From the NCBI GenBank assembly GCA_016209015.1, contig JACQWY010000037.1, positions 38,561-102,560 on the forward strand: 64,000 nt of DNA, given 5' to 3'. Each line of letters opens with the position of its first letter. Position 1 is the stretch's first letter. Made by a program: the position numbers and the translations under genes. The notes under the pieces are model-generated. The model had not been told where the DNA came from, made no database searches, and saw only the letters and a program-made list of their open reading frames with translations. Origin of the DNA: Gammaproteobacteria bacterium. Its GTDB lineage: Bacteria; Pseudomonadota; Gammaproteobacteria; Ga0077536. This document shows positions 39,669 through 47,931 of the stretch, piece after piece.

Positions 39669-40328
39669 TCAGGGGGATTCGCGGCGGCTCCAGGCCGCGG
39701 TGTCGGGCGTCTCGGGCCCGAAGCACTTCGCATAGTCCACGCACTCCGTGCAGATCGGCGCGCGACAGAGATTCAGTCCCTCGCGATCGCAGAGCTGCTT
39801 GTAGAAGAACTTCTTCCAGCGCATGTCGTTCGTGTTCTTCGCCGCGAGCGCCGGGAAGCCGCCCGCGATCAGCAGCGACAACTCGCCGCGATGCGCGAGG
39901 CCCATGTCCTCCCAGAGATGATGCTCGCCCATGCAGCACATCGCGATGATCCGGGCGAGCCACTTCGTCTCTGGACTCGTGTCGGCGCGATGGTCCTCGA
40001 GCAGCGCCAGCAGATCGTGGTACTCGTCGGCGTCGAACTCGGAGCCCGGCACCGGTCCGGCTGCGGCATCGCCGAGCGTGAAGCGCGCGAGCACCCCGGG
40101 CAGGAAATAATCGAGCGCCGCGCGGAATTCCTCCGATGAGGCGCCGAGCGGCGGGGTGAGCGTGCCGGCGTAGCAATGGAAGCGGGCGAGCGCGGCACAG
40201 AACGCGCGCGCCAGCGCGTCGGCCGGATCGCGCGCGAACGCGAGCAGCTCGGCGAGCGCCGGCATGTTCCGCAGGGCCTGCGGTACGCACCTCCACGCCG
40301 GCTGCATCATCTCGCTCACCGCTTGCAT
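39669..40328 (-). CDS. nifQ: Molybdenum-trafficking protein NifQ
   Basis: A 219-residue Fe-S/Mo protein that delivers molybdenum for FeMo-co assembly. The C-terminal CRAPICTECVDYAKC gives the NifQ pattern C-x4-C-x2-C-x5-C. GEHHLWEDMGLAHRGELSLL and NTNDMRWKKFFYKQLC are typical family segments. It is 16 bases downstream of a molbindin gene, so a two-gene molybdenum operon is likely. The start may be M1 or M7. Confidence 0.92.
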   Translation of the reverse strand: MQAVSEMMQPAWRCVPQALRNMPALAELLAFARDPADALARAFCAALARFHCYAGTLTPPLGASSEEFRAALDYFLPGVLARFTLGDAAAGPVPGSEFDADEYHDLLALLEDHRADTSPETKWLARIIAMCCMGEHHLWEDMGLAHRGELSLLIAGGFPALAAKNTNDMRWKKFFYKQLCDREGLNLCRAPICTECVDYAKCFGPETPDTAAWSRRESP

Positions 40329-40344
40329 CCCCGTCGGTCCCGGC

Positions 40345-40551
40345 TCATTCCTTCTCGACGAACACCGCCGTCGATTTCATGCCGACCGTCACCTTGTCGC
40401 CCTTCTTCAGCGCGAGCTCCTTCAGTGAGCGGGTGGTGATCGCCGCGGAAATGATGCCGGCCTTCGTCTTCACGTCGATCTCCGACATCGCCTCACCGGC
40501 GATGATGTCGACGATCTTGCCCGCGAGCTTGTTGCGGATACTGGATTTCAT
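40345..40551 (-). CDS. mop: Molybdenum-pterin-binding protein (Mop/TOBE molbindin)
   Basis: A 68-residue single-TOBE protein: MKSSIRNKLAGKIVDIIAGE, SEIDVKTKAGIISAAITTRS, LKKGDKVTVGMKSTAVFVEK. Such molbindins store molybdate. Its place ahead of nifQ behind a -24/-12 promoter suggests a molybdenum reserve for nitrogenase. GGAGAGG precedes the ATG at 40551. Confidence 0.93.
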   Translation of the reverse strand: MKSSIRNKLAGKIVDIIAGEAMSEIDVKTKAGIISAAITTRSLKELALKKGDKVTVGMKSTAVFVEKE

Positions 40552-40607
40552 CGCGTCCTCTCCGTATGCGCACGGCGCATCCGCGCGCGCGTGTCCCGTT
40601 ACGGCGA

Positions 40608-40624
40608 AGCACAAGTCGTGCCGG
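40608..40624 (-). promoter_or_regulatory. Probable sigma-54 promoter for mop-nifQ
   Basis: On the minus strand CCGGCACGACTTGTGCT keeps the GG and GC ten bases apart and CACG intact, with GT instead of TT before GC. The predicted start is near 40597, about 46 bases upstream of the mop ATG. No TGT-N10-ACA site is found in the 150 bases upstream, so activation may be weaker or indirect. Confidence 0.65.
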
Positions 40625-40773
40625 GCAGCAGGGCGCCTTACGGGCGGGATCGAGGGGGGGGACGGGATCAAATTCGCGCGCCGCAGGCTCCAACTGCGCT
40701 GCAGCGGTGCATGCGGAAACGTGCGTCCGGCCGGTCGCGCGTTGCGGGCGGACCGGCCGGAAGCCTCTGGCGG

Positions 40774-41049
40774 CTATCTCACCTGGCGGCGCAACGGATA
40801 AGCGCCGACGGGATTGTAGATCCCTTCGACCCTCCGGCCGTCCGCGGTTTCCATGACGACCCGGTAGCAGTGCTCCCGGGTCGTGACGGCGACGGCCTTG
40901 TTGCCGTCCGCGACGAGCTGGGCACGGAGCTCGTTGGGGGGCGTCCAGTGCGCCTCGTCGAGCGTCGTGCATTCGAACGTGCGTGCGTAGAGCGATGTCG
41001 ACGCGGCGAGCGCGCCGGTGAGTAGCAGGAGCCTGGTGCAGCAGTGCAT
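40774..41049 (-). CDS. Small exported protein, possibly PepSY-like
   Basis: A 91-residue protein with signal peptide (cleavage near LYA-RTF). The pattern WTPPNELRAQLVADGNKAVA, CYRVVMETADGRRVEGIYNP resembles a PepSY-type fold (beta strands with a Gly-Arg turn and a terminal NPVGA). Two Cys could form a disulfide. Function unknown; it is not clearly part of the nif operon. Confidence 0.5.
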   Translation of the reverse strand: MHCCTRLLLLTGALAASTSLYARTFECTTLDEAHWTPPNELRAQLVADGNKAVAVTTREHCYRVVMETADGRRVEGIYNPVGAYPLRRQVR

Positions 41050-41313
41050 AGCGTAATCCTCGCCAGTGAACGAAATCCTTTGCGCGCACGCTACGCCGCA
41101 ATGCAGCAGAAATCATTAAGGAAATGCAAAATTTCGCGGCGCGTCGGCATTCTCACAGGCACCCACGGGTGAACGGAGAAACGTTCGCGGTGCCCGCCGG
41201 CGTGACGCGGACGGACGAACGGGCCGGGGCCGGCCGGCCCTCAGCCGGTGACCGGCCACTCTTTCCCGGCGTGATGCAGCGCGAGCCAGCGCCCGAGCTC
41301 AGCGACGCCGGAT

Positions 41314-41355
41314 TTCGCAGGTCCGATTACGCCTTCGGCTAATCGGACCTGCGAA
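41314..41355. terminator. Hairpin at the end of the nifHDK-fdxB cluster
   Basis: A 16-base perfect stem (TTCGCAGGTCCGATTA at 41314-41329; inverse at 41340-41355) with loop CGCCTTCGGC lies 25 bases past the fdxB stop. It belongs to the same dispersed GTCCGATTA palindrome family seen at 23021 and 29804, here probably used as terminator. The rest of 41050-41380 has no gene. Confidence 0.55.
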
Positions 41356-41380
41356 TGGCGCAGGAGGCGCATCGATCGCG

Positions 41381-41701
41381 TCACAGCGCCGACGGCCCGT
41401 TCGTGTAGCACTTCTTCGGACAGATCTTCGAGCAGGCTTCGCAACCGACGCAGTTCTCGGGATGCGCGATCGTCATGACCTTCTTTTCGTATTCCTCGTC
41501 GTCGTCGTCGTCTTCGTCACCGAGCACGACGGGAATGAAGTTGCCGTCCTCGTCGACGCCCGCCATCTGCAGGACGTCGCGGCCGCAGACCCGATAGCAA
41601 CGGCCGCAGCCGATGCATTTCGTCTGATCGATTTGCTGTGCGAACTTCGGGGTCCAGATCTCACCGCTCGGCAGAGTGACCGTGAATACCGCTGCGTCCA
41701 T
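41381..41701 (-). CDS. fdxB: Nif-specific ferredoxin III
   Basis: A 106-residue bacterial-type 2[4Fe-4S] ferredoxin. The first cluster motif is CIGCGRCYRVC, and the second is CVGCEACSKIC followed by PKKC. Between them is a very acidic stretch (GDEDDDDDEEYEKK). FdxB lies in the nif cluster and supports electron transfer or FeMo-co assembly. It is the last gene of the nifHDK...operon, next to the DUF683 gene. Confidence 0.93.
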   Translation of the reverse strand: MDAAVFTVTLPSGEIWTPKFAQQIDQTKCIGCGRCYRVCGRDVLQMAGVDEDGNFIPVVLGDEDDDDDEEYEKKVMTIAHPENCVGCEACSKICPKKCYTNGPSAL

Positions 41702-41717
41702 TCGTTCTCTCCTCGTC

Positions 41718-41912
41718 TCAGGATGCGGCCGCGAGCGCTTTGCGCGCGGCGTCGAGTTTCTGGTAGGCCTCGAAGGTCTTCGCCGCGATCTCGGGGATGC
41801 GCTCCCACTGCCGGGGCAGCTCCTCGGAGAGATCGTGCAGGTCCATCTTGAGCGTGGTGGCCTGGGCGTTCAGCTTCTTCACTTCCGCTTTGAGCGCTTC
41901 GATGTCGGCCAT
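41718..41912 (-). CDS. DUF683/CCE_0567-type small protein
   Basis: A 64-residue all-helical protein (MADIEALKAEVKKLNAQATT, EELPRQWERIPEIAAKTFEA). Small helical-hairpin proteins of this type sit between nifX-DUF269 and fdxB in many diazotrophs. Its function is unproven. It starts 14 bases after the DUF269 gene. Confidence 0.82.
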   Translation of the reverse strand: MADIEALKAEVKKLNAQATTLKMDLHDLSEELPRQWERIPEIAAKTFEAYQKLDAARKALAAAS

Positions 41913-41926
41913 GGTGCTCTCCGCGC

Positions 41927-42391
41927 TCAACCGTAGTGCGCGACTTCGGGGAACTTGCGGATCATCTCGACCGCGGAGTCGACGAGCTTCCCGCCTTCGG
42001 CCGCGAGCTTCTCGCAGGTCGGGAAGCCGAAGCGATGCACGTCGCGCAGATGCTTGTTCACGACCACGAGCCGGCCCGCGGTCAGCACCATGCGGCCGAA
42101 GCCCTCGTGATGCATTTTCATGATCGGCGAGACCATGACGCCGGTCGCGCGCTCGACGGCGAGGCCGACGGCGTTGTAGAAGAGCTCGAGCCGCCACAGC
42201 GTCTCGGGATCCGGATCGCCCAGCAGCGGGATCGCCGCGCGCTTCGCCTTGTCGAGCACGTAAGGTTCGAGCAGCTCGGCGTCGCTCTTGCCTTCCCAGC
42301 TCCCGTAAGTGTCCTGGGCCCGCCATTGCTTCACGAGCTCGCGCACGAATTCCGAAGTCATCGGATCCGCGGCCACTGCTGCTTCAACCAT
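41927..42391 (-). CDS. NifX-associated protein (DUF269)
   Basis: A 154-residue protein of the NifX-associated family ([58 protein letters not shown]). It always accompanies nifX and is presumed to help FeMo-co biosynthesis. It overlaps the 3' end of nifX by eight bases. Confidence 0.92.
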   Translation of the reverse strand: MVEAAVAADPMTSEFVRELVKQWRAQDTYGSWEGKSDAELLEPYVLDKAKRAAIPLLGDPDPETLWRLELFYNAVGLAVERATGVMVSPIMKMHHEGFGRMVLTAGRLVVVNKHLRDVHRFGFPTCEKLAAEGGKLVDSAVEMIRKFPEVAHYG

Positions 42392-42800
42392 TGCTCCCTT
42401 CCTCCTCGTCGTCGAACGACGCCGTCCGGTTCGCGCCCTTGGCGAGCGCCTTGCGCAGCCACGGCGGAGGCGTGCCCTTCAGCACGTCGCGGAGCTTCAC
42501 CAGGATCTCGTCGATGGGCTCCGGGCCCTGCACCTTGATGGGATGAATCTTGTGGGCGACGACGCGCGCCGCACCCGAACCGCCGATCGCCGCGACGTAG
42601 AGGATCGCGCAGTCCTTGATCGCCTCGATCTTCAGGCCGAGCTTGTCCTCGTTGCCGTCTTCCTCGAGATCCCCGTCGAACTGGATCGTCTCGACGAACT
42701 GGTGGCCTTCCGGCGAAATCTCGTAGACGGCGAGATTCTTCGCCCAGCCGAAATGCGCATCGACGCGCTTCAAGTCCTGGGTGGCGAAAGCGACTTTCAT
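42384..42800 (-). CDS. nifX: FeMo-co precursor carrier NifX
   Basis: A 138-residue dinitrogenase iron-molybdenum-binding protein ([57 protein letters not shown]). NifX carries NifB-co/VK-cluster between NifB and NifEN. The ATG at 42800 has AAGGAG upstream; an in-frame ATG at 42851 would add 17 residues (KPRRRLKLIDDQG, also NifX-like) and overlap nifN by 35 bases. Confidence 0.93.
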   Translation of the reverse strand: MKVAFATQDLKRVDAHFGWAKNLAVYEISPEGHQFVETIQFDGDLEEDGNEDKLGLKIEAIKDCAILYVAAIGGSGAARVVAHKIHPIKVQGPEPIDEILVKLRDVLKGTPPPWLRKALAKGANRTASFDDEEEGSNG

Positions 42801-42816
42801 GCCTCTGACTCCTTGG

Positions 42817-44196
42817 TCATCGATGAGCTTCAAGCGGCGGCGCGGCTTCATGGCGGGGCAATGTCCAGGTGTCCGGATGATTGTCGTGCTGGTTCGCGAT
42901 GAAGACATTGCCGATCTCGAAGATGAGATCCCGCGTGCCGCGGTAGCCGATCGAGAGCTTCTGGGCCGCGCCGAGGCGGTCGAACATCGGCAGTCCCATG
43001 CGCACGAAGGGAATGCCGAGCCGCTCCGCCGCCTGGCGGCCGTGCGAATGGGTAATCAACAGATCGCAGCCGTCCGCACCGCGCTCGAGATCCTCGAGGT
43101 CGCCGATCGTGACGGTCTCCGTCGGAAGCTGCTCGAGCAGCGTGCTGTGCGCGGGCGTCGTGACGGCGCAGGCGATCTCCGCGCCCATTTCCGTGAGGAA
43201 ATTGCCGATCGCCCACAACAGATCCGGCTCCGCGCCGATCGCGACGCGCTTGCCGCCGAAGAAGAAGTGGCCGTCGAGCATCGCGTCGACGAGCTGGCTG
43301 CGCTGGCGGCGATACTTCGCGGGTACGGGGCGGCCGCTCCATTCCGCGAGCAGCCCGTGGAGCCGGTCCGAGGCCTCGAGTCCCGTGAGGCGATCGGCCA
43401 GCACGTAGGGCACGCCCGCCGCCATCTCGAGCGCCATCGCGGCACCGCGCATCTGCTCGCCGATCGCGAGCGTGACGCGCGCACTGCCCATGGCCTCGAT
43501 CGCTTCCACCGTCGTGCCGCCGAGCGTCGTCGGCAGGAAGGTCTCCGGGACGTGGCCGTCGAGCGAGCCCGAGAGATCGGGGAGGAAGTTCGGATGCAGC
43601 CCGAAGTCCTGGATGATTTCGCGCAGCTCCTCGAGATCCGCGGGCGTGAGATGGCAACCCGGCAGCACGTTGATCATCTGCGGGTTCTCGAGGTGCGCGA
43701 CCGGCGCGTTGTGACTGCCGATGACGACCGCGTCGATCACCGCCGTCACCGCCTTCGCCCAGCCTTCCTGGAAGGAATCGAGGAAGTCCGGCGTCGAGAC
43801 GTAGACGATCGGCAGATCGCCGAGCTCGGGATGGCGGGCGCGGATGAGCTTCAGAAAGCCCTTCACGTCGTCGCCCTTCGTCTCGGTGAGGCCGGTGGAC
43901 GCGATGCAGATGATCTTCGGGTTCGCGCGCTTGACGATGTTGAGTATCGCCTGCTCGAGATTCTCCATACCGCCGAGGATCGTCGTGACCTCGTTCATGG
44001 CCGTAGTCTGCAGCGGAATCGTCTCGCGGAAGTGGCGGACGAACAGCACGAGCCCGAAAGACGTGCAGCCCTGCGCGCCGTGCAGCACGGGCATGCAGCC
44101 GTCGAGGCCGAGGAAGGCGAGCGCGGCGCCGATCGGCTGGCTCATCTTCAGCGGGTTGACGGTGCAGGCCTTGCGGCTCGTGACGACGTTCGCCAT
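42817..44196 (-). CDS. nifN: FeMo-co scaffold subunit NifN
   Basis: A 459-residue NifK paralogue. NPLKMSQPIGAALAFLGLDG, MPVLHGAQGCTSFGLVLFVR (P-cluster-type Cys region), IICIASTGLTETKGDDV and PCR-like LLITHSHGRQAAERLGIPFV identify NifN. With NifE it forms the scaffold on which the cofactor is completed. It starts one base after nifE. Confidence 0.96.
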   Translation of the reverse strand: MANVVTSRKACTVNPLKMSQPIGAALAFLGLDGCMPVLHGAQGCTSFGLVLFVRHFRETIPLQTTAMNEVTTILGGMENLEQAILNIVKRANPKIICIASTGLTETKGDDVKGFLKLIRARHPELGDLPIVYVSTPDFLDSFQEGWAKAVTAVIDAVVIGSHNAPVAHLENPQMINVLPGCHLTPADLEELREIIQDFGLHPNFLPDLSGSLDGHVPETFLPTTLGGTTVEAIEAMGSARVTLAIGEQMRGAAMALEMAAGVPYVLADRLTGLEASDRLHGLLAEWSGRPVPAKYRRQRSQLVDAMLDGHFFFGGKRVAIGAEPDLLWAIGNFLTEMGAEIACAVTTPAHSTLLEQLPTETVTIGDLEDLERGADGCDLLITHSHGRQAAERLGIPFVRMGLPMFDRLGAAQKLSIGYRGTRDLIFEIGNVFIANQHDNHPDTWTLPRHEAAPPLEAHR

Positions 44197-44197
44197 G

Positions 44198-45613
44198 TCA
44201 GGCTCCTTTCGCCAGCGCCGGCGCGGTCGTCGTCTCTTCCCAGGGCGCGGGCTTCCTCAACTGCGCCCAGATCGGGTTGTGGAGCGCGCGGTCGATCTCG
44301 GCGCAGAGCTCGACCATGCCGACGTAGCCGGCGTAGGCATGGTGACGCTCCTGGTTGATGTCGAGCCAGGGCATCTTCGCTTTGAGGGCGACGAACTGCG
44401 AGCGCCCGCCGGAGAGCATGATGTCGGCACGCGCCTCGCGCAGCATCCTGTACATCTCGCGCGGCGGCAGCTCGTCGATCATGTGTGCGTCGCCGCCCAT
44501 GATCTCCTTGATGCGCTCCTTGTCCTCGTTCGTCGATTTCTTCACGCTCGTGCCGGCGATTTCGAGCCCGGCTTCCTGCAGCGCGGAGACGACGGACCAG
44601 GATTTCACGCCGCCGGTGATGAGCAGCACGCGCCTGCCGGCGAAGCGCGGCTCGAAGGACGCGATCGCCTCCCGGGCCCGCGCCTCCTCGCGTTCTATGA
44701 GGGCTTCCGTGCGCGCGACGAGGTCTTCGGGCGCACCGCGCGCGACGAGCAGCCGGCTGAGCTCGCGCAGCGAGTCGCTCGTGTCCGAGATGCCGTAGAA
44801 CGAGCCCTCGAAGTACGGGATCCCCCAGCGCTCCTCCATCTTGCGCGCGACGTTGATCATCGCCTTCGAGCACACCATCATCGCGGCGCGCGCCCGGTGC
44901 GAGCGCGCGACTTCGTGATAGCGCGCGTCGCCGCTGATGCAGGAGAGGATGCGGATCCCGAGCTCGTCGAGCAGCGGCTTGACCTGCCAGAGCTCGCCCG
45001 AGAGGTTGTACTCGCCGATGATGTTGATGTCGCAAGGCGTCGTGTATTCCGGTTCTTCCGTCCCGATCACGTGGTCGAGCAGCGCTTCCCCCGCGAGCTT
45101 GTTGCCGAGATTCTTCGAGCCGACGAAGCCCGGCGCGTTGATCGGCACGACGGGCTTGCCGAACTTCGCCGCCGCCGCCTTGCACACGGCTTCGAGATCA
45201 TCGCCGATGAGTGCCGTCACGCAGGTCTGGTAGACGAAGATCGCGGGCGGGTCGTATTTCTCGATGATTTCGCGAATGGCCTTGAAGAGCCGCTTCTCGC
45301 CGCCGTAGACGACGTCCGTCTCGTTGATGTCGGTCGTGAAGCCCGTGCGGTACAGGAGCGGACCCGAGGATTTCGCGCCGCGGTTGTCCCAGGAGTTGCC
45401 CTCGCAGGCGATCGGGCCGTGCACGAGATGGGCGACGTCGGTGATGGGCTGGAGCGCTATCTTCGCGCCGTCGAACGCGCAGCCGCCGGCGGCCGCGCCG
45501 GGCGCGAGCTGCTTCGTGCAGCCCTTCTTGCGCTCCTTCGTGCCCTTAGCCTGGTTCGTCGCGCAACCGGGTTCGTCGAAAACCGCGGTCACCTTGTCGT
45601 TCAACGTGCTCAT
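44198..45613 (-). CDS. nifE: FeMo-co scaffold subunit NifE
   Basis: A 471-residue NifD paralogue (GGCAFDGAKIALQPITDVAH, HGPIACEGNSWDNRG, IFVYQTCVTALIGDDLEAVC, FVGSKNLGNKLAG). With NifN it receives NifB-co and transfers finished FeMo-co. The ATG at 45613 has GGAAGG upstream. A 305-base spacer containing repeats separates it from the ferredoxin gene upstream, so transcription must read through or restart. Confidence 0.96.
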   Translation of the reverse strand: MSTLNDKVTAVFDEPGCATNQAKGTKERKKGCTKQLAPGAAAGGCAFDGAKIALQPITDVAHLVHGPIACEGNSWDNRGAKSSGPLLYRTGFTTDINETDVVYGGEKRLFKAIREIIEKYDPPAIFVYQTCVTALIGDDLEAVCKAAAAKFGKPVVPINAPGFVGSKNLGNKLAGEALLDHVIGTEEPEYTTPCDINIIGEYNLSGELWQVKPLLDELGIRILSCISGDARYHEVARSHRARAAMMVCSKAMINVARKMEERWGIPYFEGSFYGISDTSDSLRELSRLLVARGAPEDLVARTEALIEREEARAREAIASFEPRFAGRRVLLITGGVKSWSVVSALQEAGLEIAGTSVKKSTNEDKERIKEIMGGDAHMIDELPPREMYRMLREARADIMLSGGRSQFVALKAKMPWLDINQERHHAYAGYVGMVELCAEIDRALHNPIWAQLRKPAPWEETTTAPALAKGA

Positions 45614-45665
45614 CGGTGCACCTTCCTCACGCGTTCCCGAAAGTGGAGGAGGCCGGCTCCACACC

Positions 45666-45833
45666 GTCGCCCTCGCGCAGGCGAGTGCCCAGTCGCTCAG
45701 CCCCGGCGCCGCGGTCGAACCGCGGGGCCGGGATCCGGCCGCGGCAGCATGCCGAGCTCAGTGCGGCAGCAGCCCGGGGTTCGATTCCGGCGCCACGGGT
45801 CGCCGACTGGGCCCTCGCCTGCGCGAGGGCGAC
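45666..45833. repeat. Inverted repeat in the nif spacer
   Basis: GTCGCCCTCGCGCAGGCGAG and ten further bases (45666-45695) recur inverted at 45804-45833 with one mismatch. Members of the same family occur at 24612-24641 and 52272-52301. It makes up most of the 45614-45918 spacer between the ferredoxin gene and nifE, and could fold into a large stem in the nif transcript. Confidence 0.8.
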
Positions 45834-45918
45834 ACGTCGGAGCGAGGCTCCGAACCGCTGCCGATCCTGCGCAGGCGAGTGATACGGCGGCGAGCCGGCG
45901 GCCTTCCCGGGATCCATC

Positions 45919-46266
45919 TCAAAACTTCACCAGGATGTCCTCGTGCCGGACGATGAACTGGCAGGCGAGCCGCCACGGCGGCGGGATGTCGTTCACTTCG
46001 GCGTCCGCGATCTGTTCCTTCGTGATGCGGCCGGCGAGCGTGAGCACGGTCTTCTCCTTCTCCGTCAGCATCACGCCGAGCGGGCGCTTGCCGGACAGCA
46101 CGGACACCTGCACCGCGCAGGAGCCGCACTCGCCGTTCTGGCATTCGAAGTCGACGGGGATGCGGTGGTTCTTCGCCACCGCGAGCAGCGTATGGGTGTC
46201 GCCCGCGGTCGCGTAGACGGTCACGTCCTTCTTCATGCGCGGCGAGCTGAAAGTCACATTGGCCAT
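45919..46266 (-). CDS. 2Fe-2S ferredoxin, Shethna-II type
   Basis: A 115-residue ferredoxin with C-x4-C-x2-C (FECQNGECGSC) and a fourth Cys in WRLACQFIV. The N-terminus VTFSSPRMKKD, the segment VMLTEKEKTVL and the ending DEDxLVxF-like HEDILVKF resemble the Azotobacter FeSII (Shethna) protein, which forms a protective complex with nitrogenase under oxygen. Located directly after nifK. Homology to FeSII is from recalled family knowledge, not a search. GGAGAAG precedes the ATG. Confidence 0.85.
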   Translation of the reverse strand: MANVTFSSPRMKKDVTVYATAGDTHTLLAVAKNHRIPVDFECQNGECGSCAVQVSVLSGKRPLGVMLTEKEKTVLTLAGRITKEQIADAEVNDIPPPWRLACQFIVRHEDILVKF

Positions 46267-46316
46267 GGGTCTTCTCCGGCACCGGCGGCCGAGCTGCCGC
46301 CGGCGCCGTGCGTCGG

Positions 46317-47861
46317 TTAACGGATGATGTCGTAGCTGATGTCGGTCTTCGCCGTGACGATCGTGCTGGCATCGATCGCCTCGAAGATTTCGTCGAGCAG
46401 CGTCACCAGGACGCGCAGCGAGCCTTCGTAGCCCCAGATCGGAAAGCGATGGTGATGATGGCGATCGAACACCGGGAAGCCGAGCCGGATGAGCGGCACG
46501 CCGCAATCGCGCTCGAGATACTTGCCGTAGGTGTTGCCGATGAGAAAATCCACCGGGTCCGTGAACAGCAGCGAGCGCAGGTGCCAGAGATCCTTCTTCG
46601 GATAGACCTTGCAGCCCTTGCCGAACGGGCTCGCGTCGAACAGCGCCTGGACCTTCGCCGCCCACCCGTCGTTGCCGTTCGTCGACAGCACCGTCACGGG
46701 CTCCGCGCCGAGCTCGAGCAGGAACCCGGTGAGACCGAGCATCAGATCCGGATCACCGTAGAGCGCGAACTTCTTGCCGTGGAGATGCGCCTGCGAATCG
46801 GCGATCGCGTCCACCAGGCGACCGCGTTCCTTCGTCAGCGCTTCCGGAATCGGCTTGCCCGTCAGACGCGAGACTTCCATCAGGAAGCGATCCGTGCCCG
46901 TGACACCGACCGGATGATTCAGCGCGACGACTTCCTGGCCCTGCTCGCCGATGTACTTCGCGGTCTTCTCCGCGCTGTATTCCTGGAAGACGATCGTCGC
47001 GGACGCGTGCAGCGCCTGCATCGTTTCCTCCTTCGTCGTGCCGCCGTCGTACATCCGGAACTCGCCGTCCGTCGGCGTATTCCAGGCATCGGACGGATCG
47101 CAGAGCACCGTGTAGTCGACGCCCATCTGGTCGAACATGCGGCGGATGACCGGCATGTTGCCGACGACGAAACCGTCGAAGCCGCCGATGAAGTTGATCT
47201 TGCCGGGAACCGGCTTGCGCTCGCCTTCCTTCGTCCAGAAATGCTGGACGATGCCCTTCAGCGCGTTGTCGTAGCCCGTGATGTGGCTGCCGACGAACGC
47301 CGGGGTGTGCGCGAACGGGACGTCGAAGTCCTCGGGGATCGAACCCTTCTGCTTCGAGGTCTTGATGAACGCGTCGAGGTCGTCACCGATGACCTCGGCC
47401 ATGCAGGTCGTCGAGACCGCGATCATCTCCGGCTTGTAGAGGTTGTAGGTGTTCGCGAGGCCGTCGATCATGTTGTTCAGGCCGCCGAACACCGCCGCGT
47501 CCTCGGTCATCGACGAGCTGACGCAGGACGTCGGCTCCTTGAAATGACGCGAGAAGTGCGAGCGGTAGTACGCGACGCAACCCTGCGAACCGTGCACGAA
47601 CGGCAACGTGCCCTTGAAGCCGTTCGCCGCGAACACTGCGCCGAGCGGCTGGCAGGCCTTCGCCGGATTGACCGTGAGCGCCTCGCGCTTGAAGTTCTTC
47701 TCGCGGTACTCCGCGGTCTTCGTCCACTCGTTGATTTCGGCGATCTTCGCGTCGGAAGGCTTGAACTCGAATTCGCTCTTCTTCTTCGCGAACATCGAGG
47801 TGTATTCCGGCTCGCGGAAGAGCAGCTCGTGGTCTATGACCTTTTCAGCGTTCTGCGGCAT
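46317..47861 (-). CDS. nifK: Nitrogenase MoFe protein beta chain
   Basis: A 514-residue subunit. P-cluster Cys regions are [20 protein letters not shown] and [13 protein letters not shown], plus the early [13 protein letters not shown]. Further marks are the [16 protein letters not shown] segment and [15 protein letters not shown] near the C-terminus. The first 14 residues of the longest frame are unlikely; the ATG at 47861 ([14 protein letters not shown]) follows TTTGGAG. Third gene of nifHDK. Confidence 0.98.
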   Translation of the reverse strand: MPQNAEKVIDHELLFREPEYTSMFAKKKSEFEFKPSDAKIAEINEWTKTAEYREKNFKREALTVNPAKACQPLGAVFAANGFKGTLPFVHGSQGCVAYYRSHFSRHFKEPTSCVSSSMTEDAAVFGGLNNMIDGLANTYNLYKPEMIAVSTTCMAEVIGDDLDAFIKTSKQKGSIPEDFDVPFAHTPAFVGSHITGYDNALKGIVQHFWTKEGERKPVPGKINFIGGFDGFVVGNMPVIRRMFDQMGVDYTVLCDPSDAWNTPTDGEFRMYDGGTTKEETMQALHASATIVFQEYSAEKTAKYIGEQGQEVVALNHPVGVTGTDRFLMEVSRLTGKPIPEALTKERGRLVDAIADSQAHLHGKKFALYGDPDLMLGLTGFLLELGAEPVTVLSTNGNDGWAAKVQALFDASPFGKGCKVYPKKDLWHLRSLLFTDPVDFLIGNTYGKYLERDCGVPLIRLGFPVFDRHHHHRFPIWGYEGSLRVLVTLLDEIFEAIDASTIVTAKTDISYDIIR

Positions 47862-47931
47862 ATCGATAACTCCAAATGAATCCTTGCGGCGCGGCGGCAT
47901 CCCGCGATCGGGCGACCGCCGCGCGACGTCG

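Noticed and set aside
45660..45700. A GCAGGCGAGTGCCC stretch that looks like an inverted sigma-54 promoter for nifE
   Set aside because: It is part of the dispersed GTCGCCC repeat, lacks GCAA, and the same sequence occurs outside nif regions.
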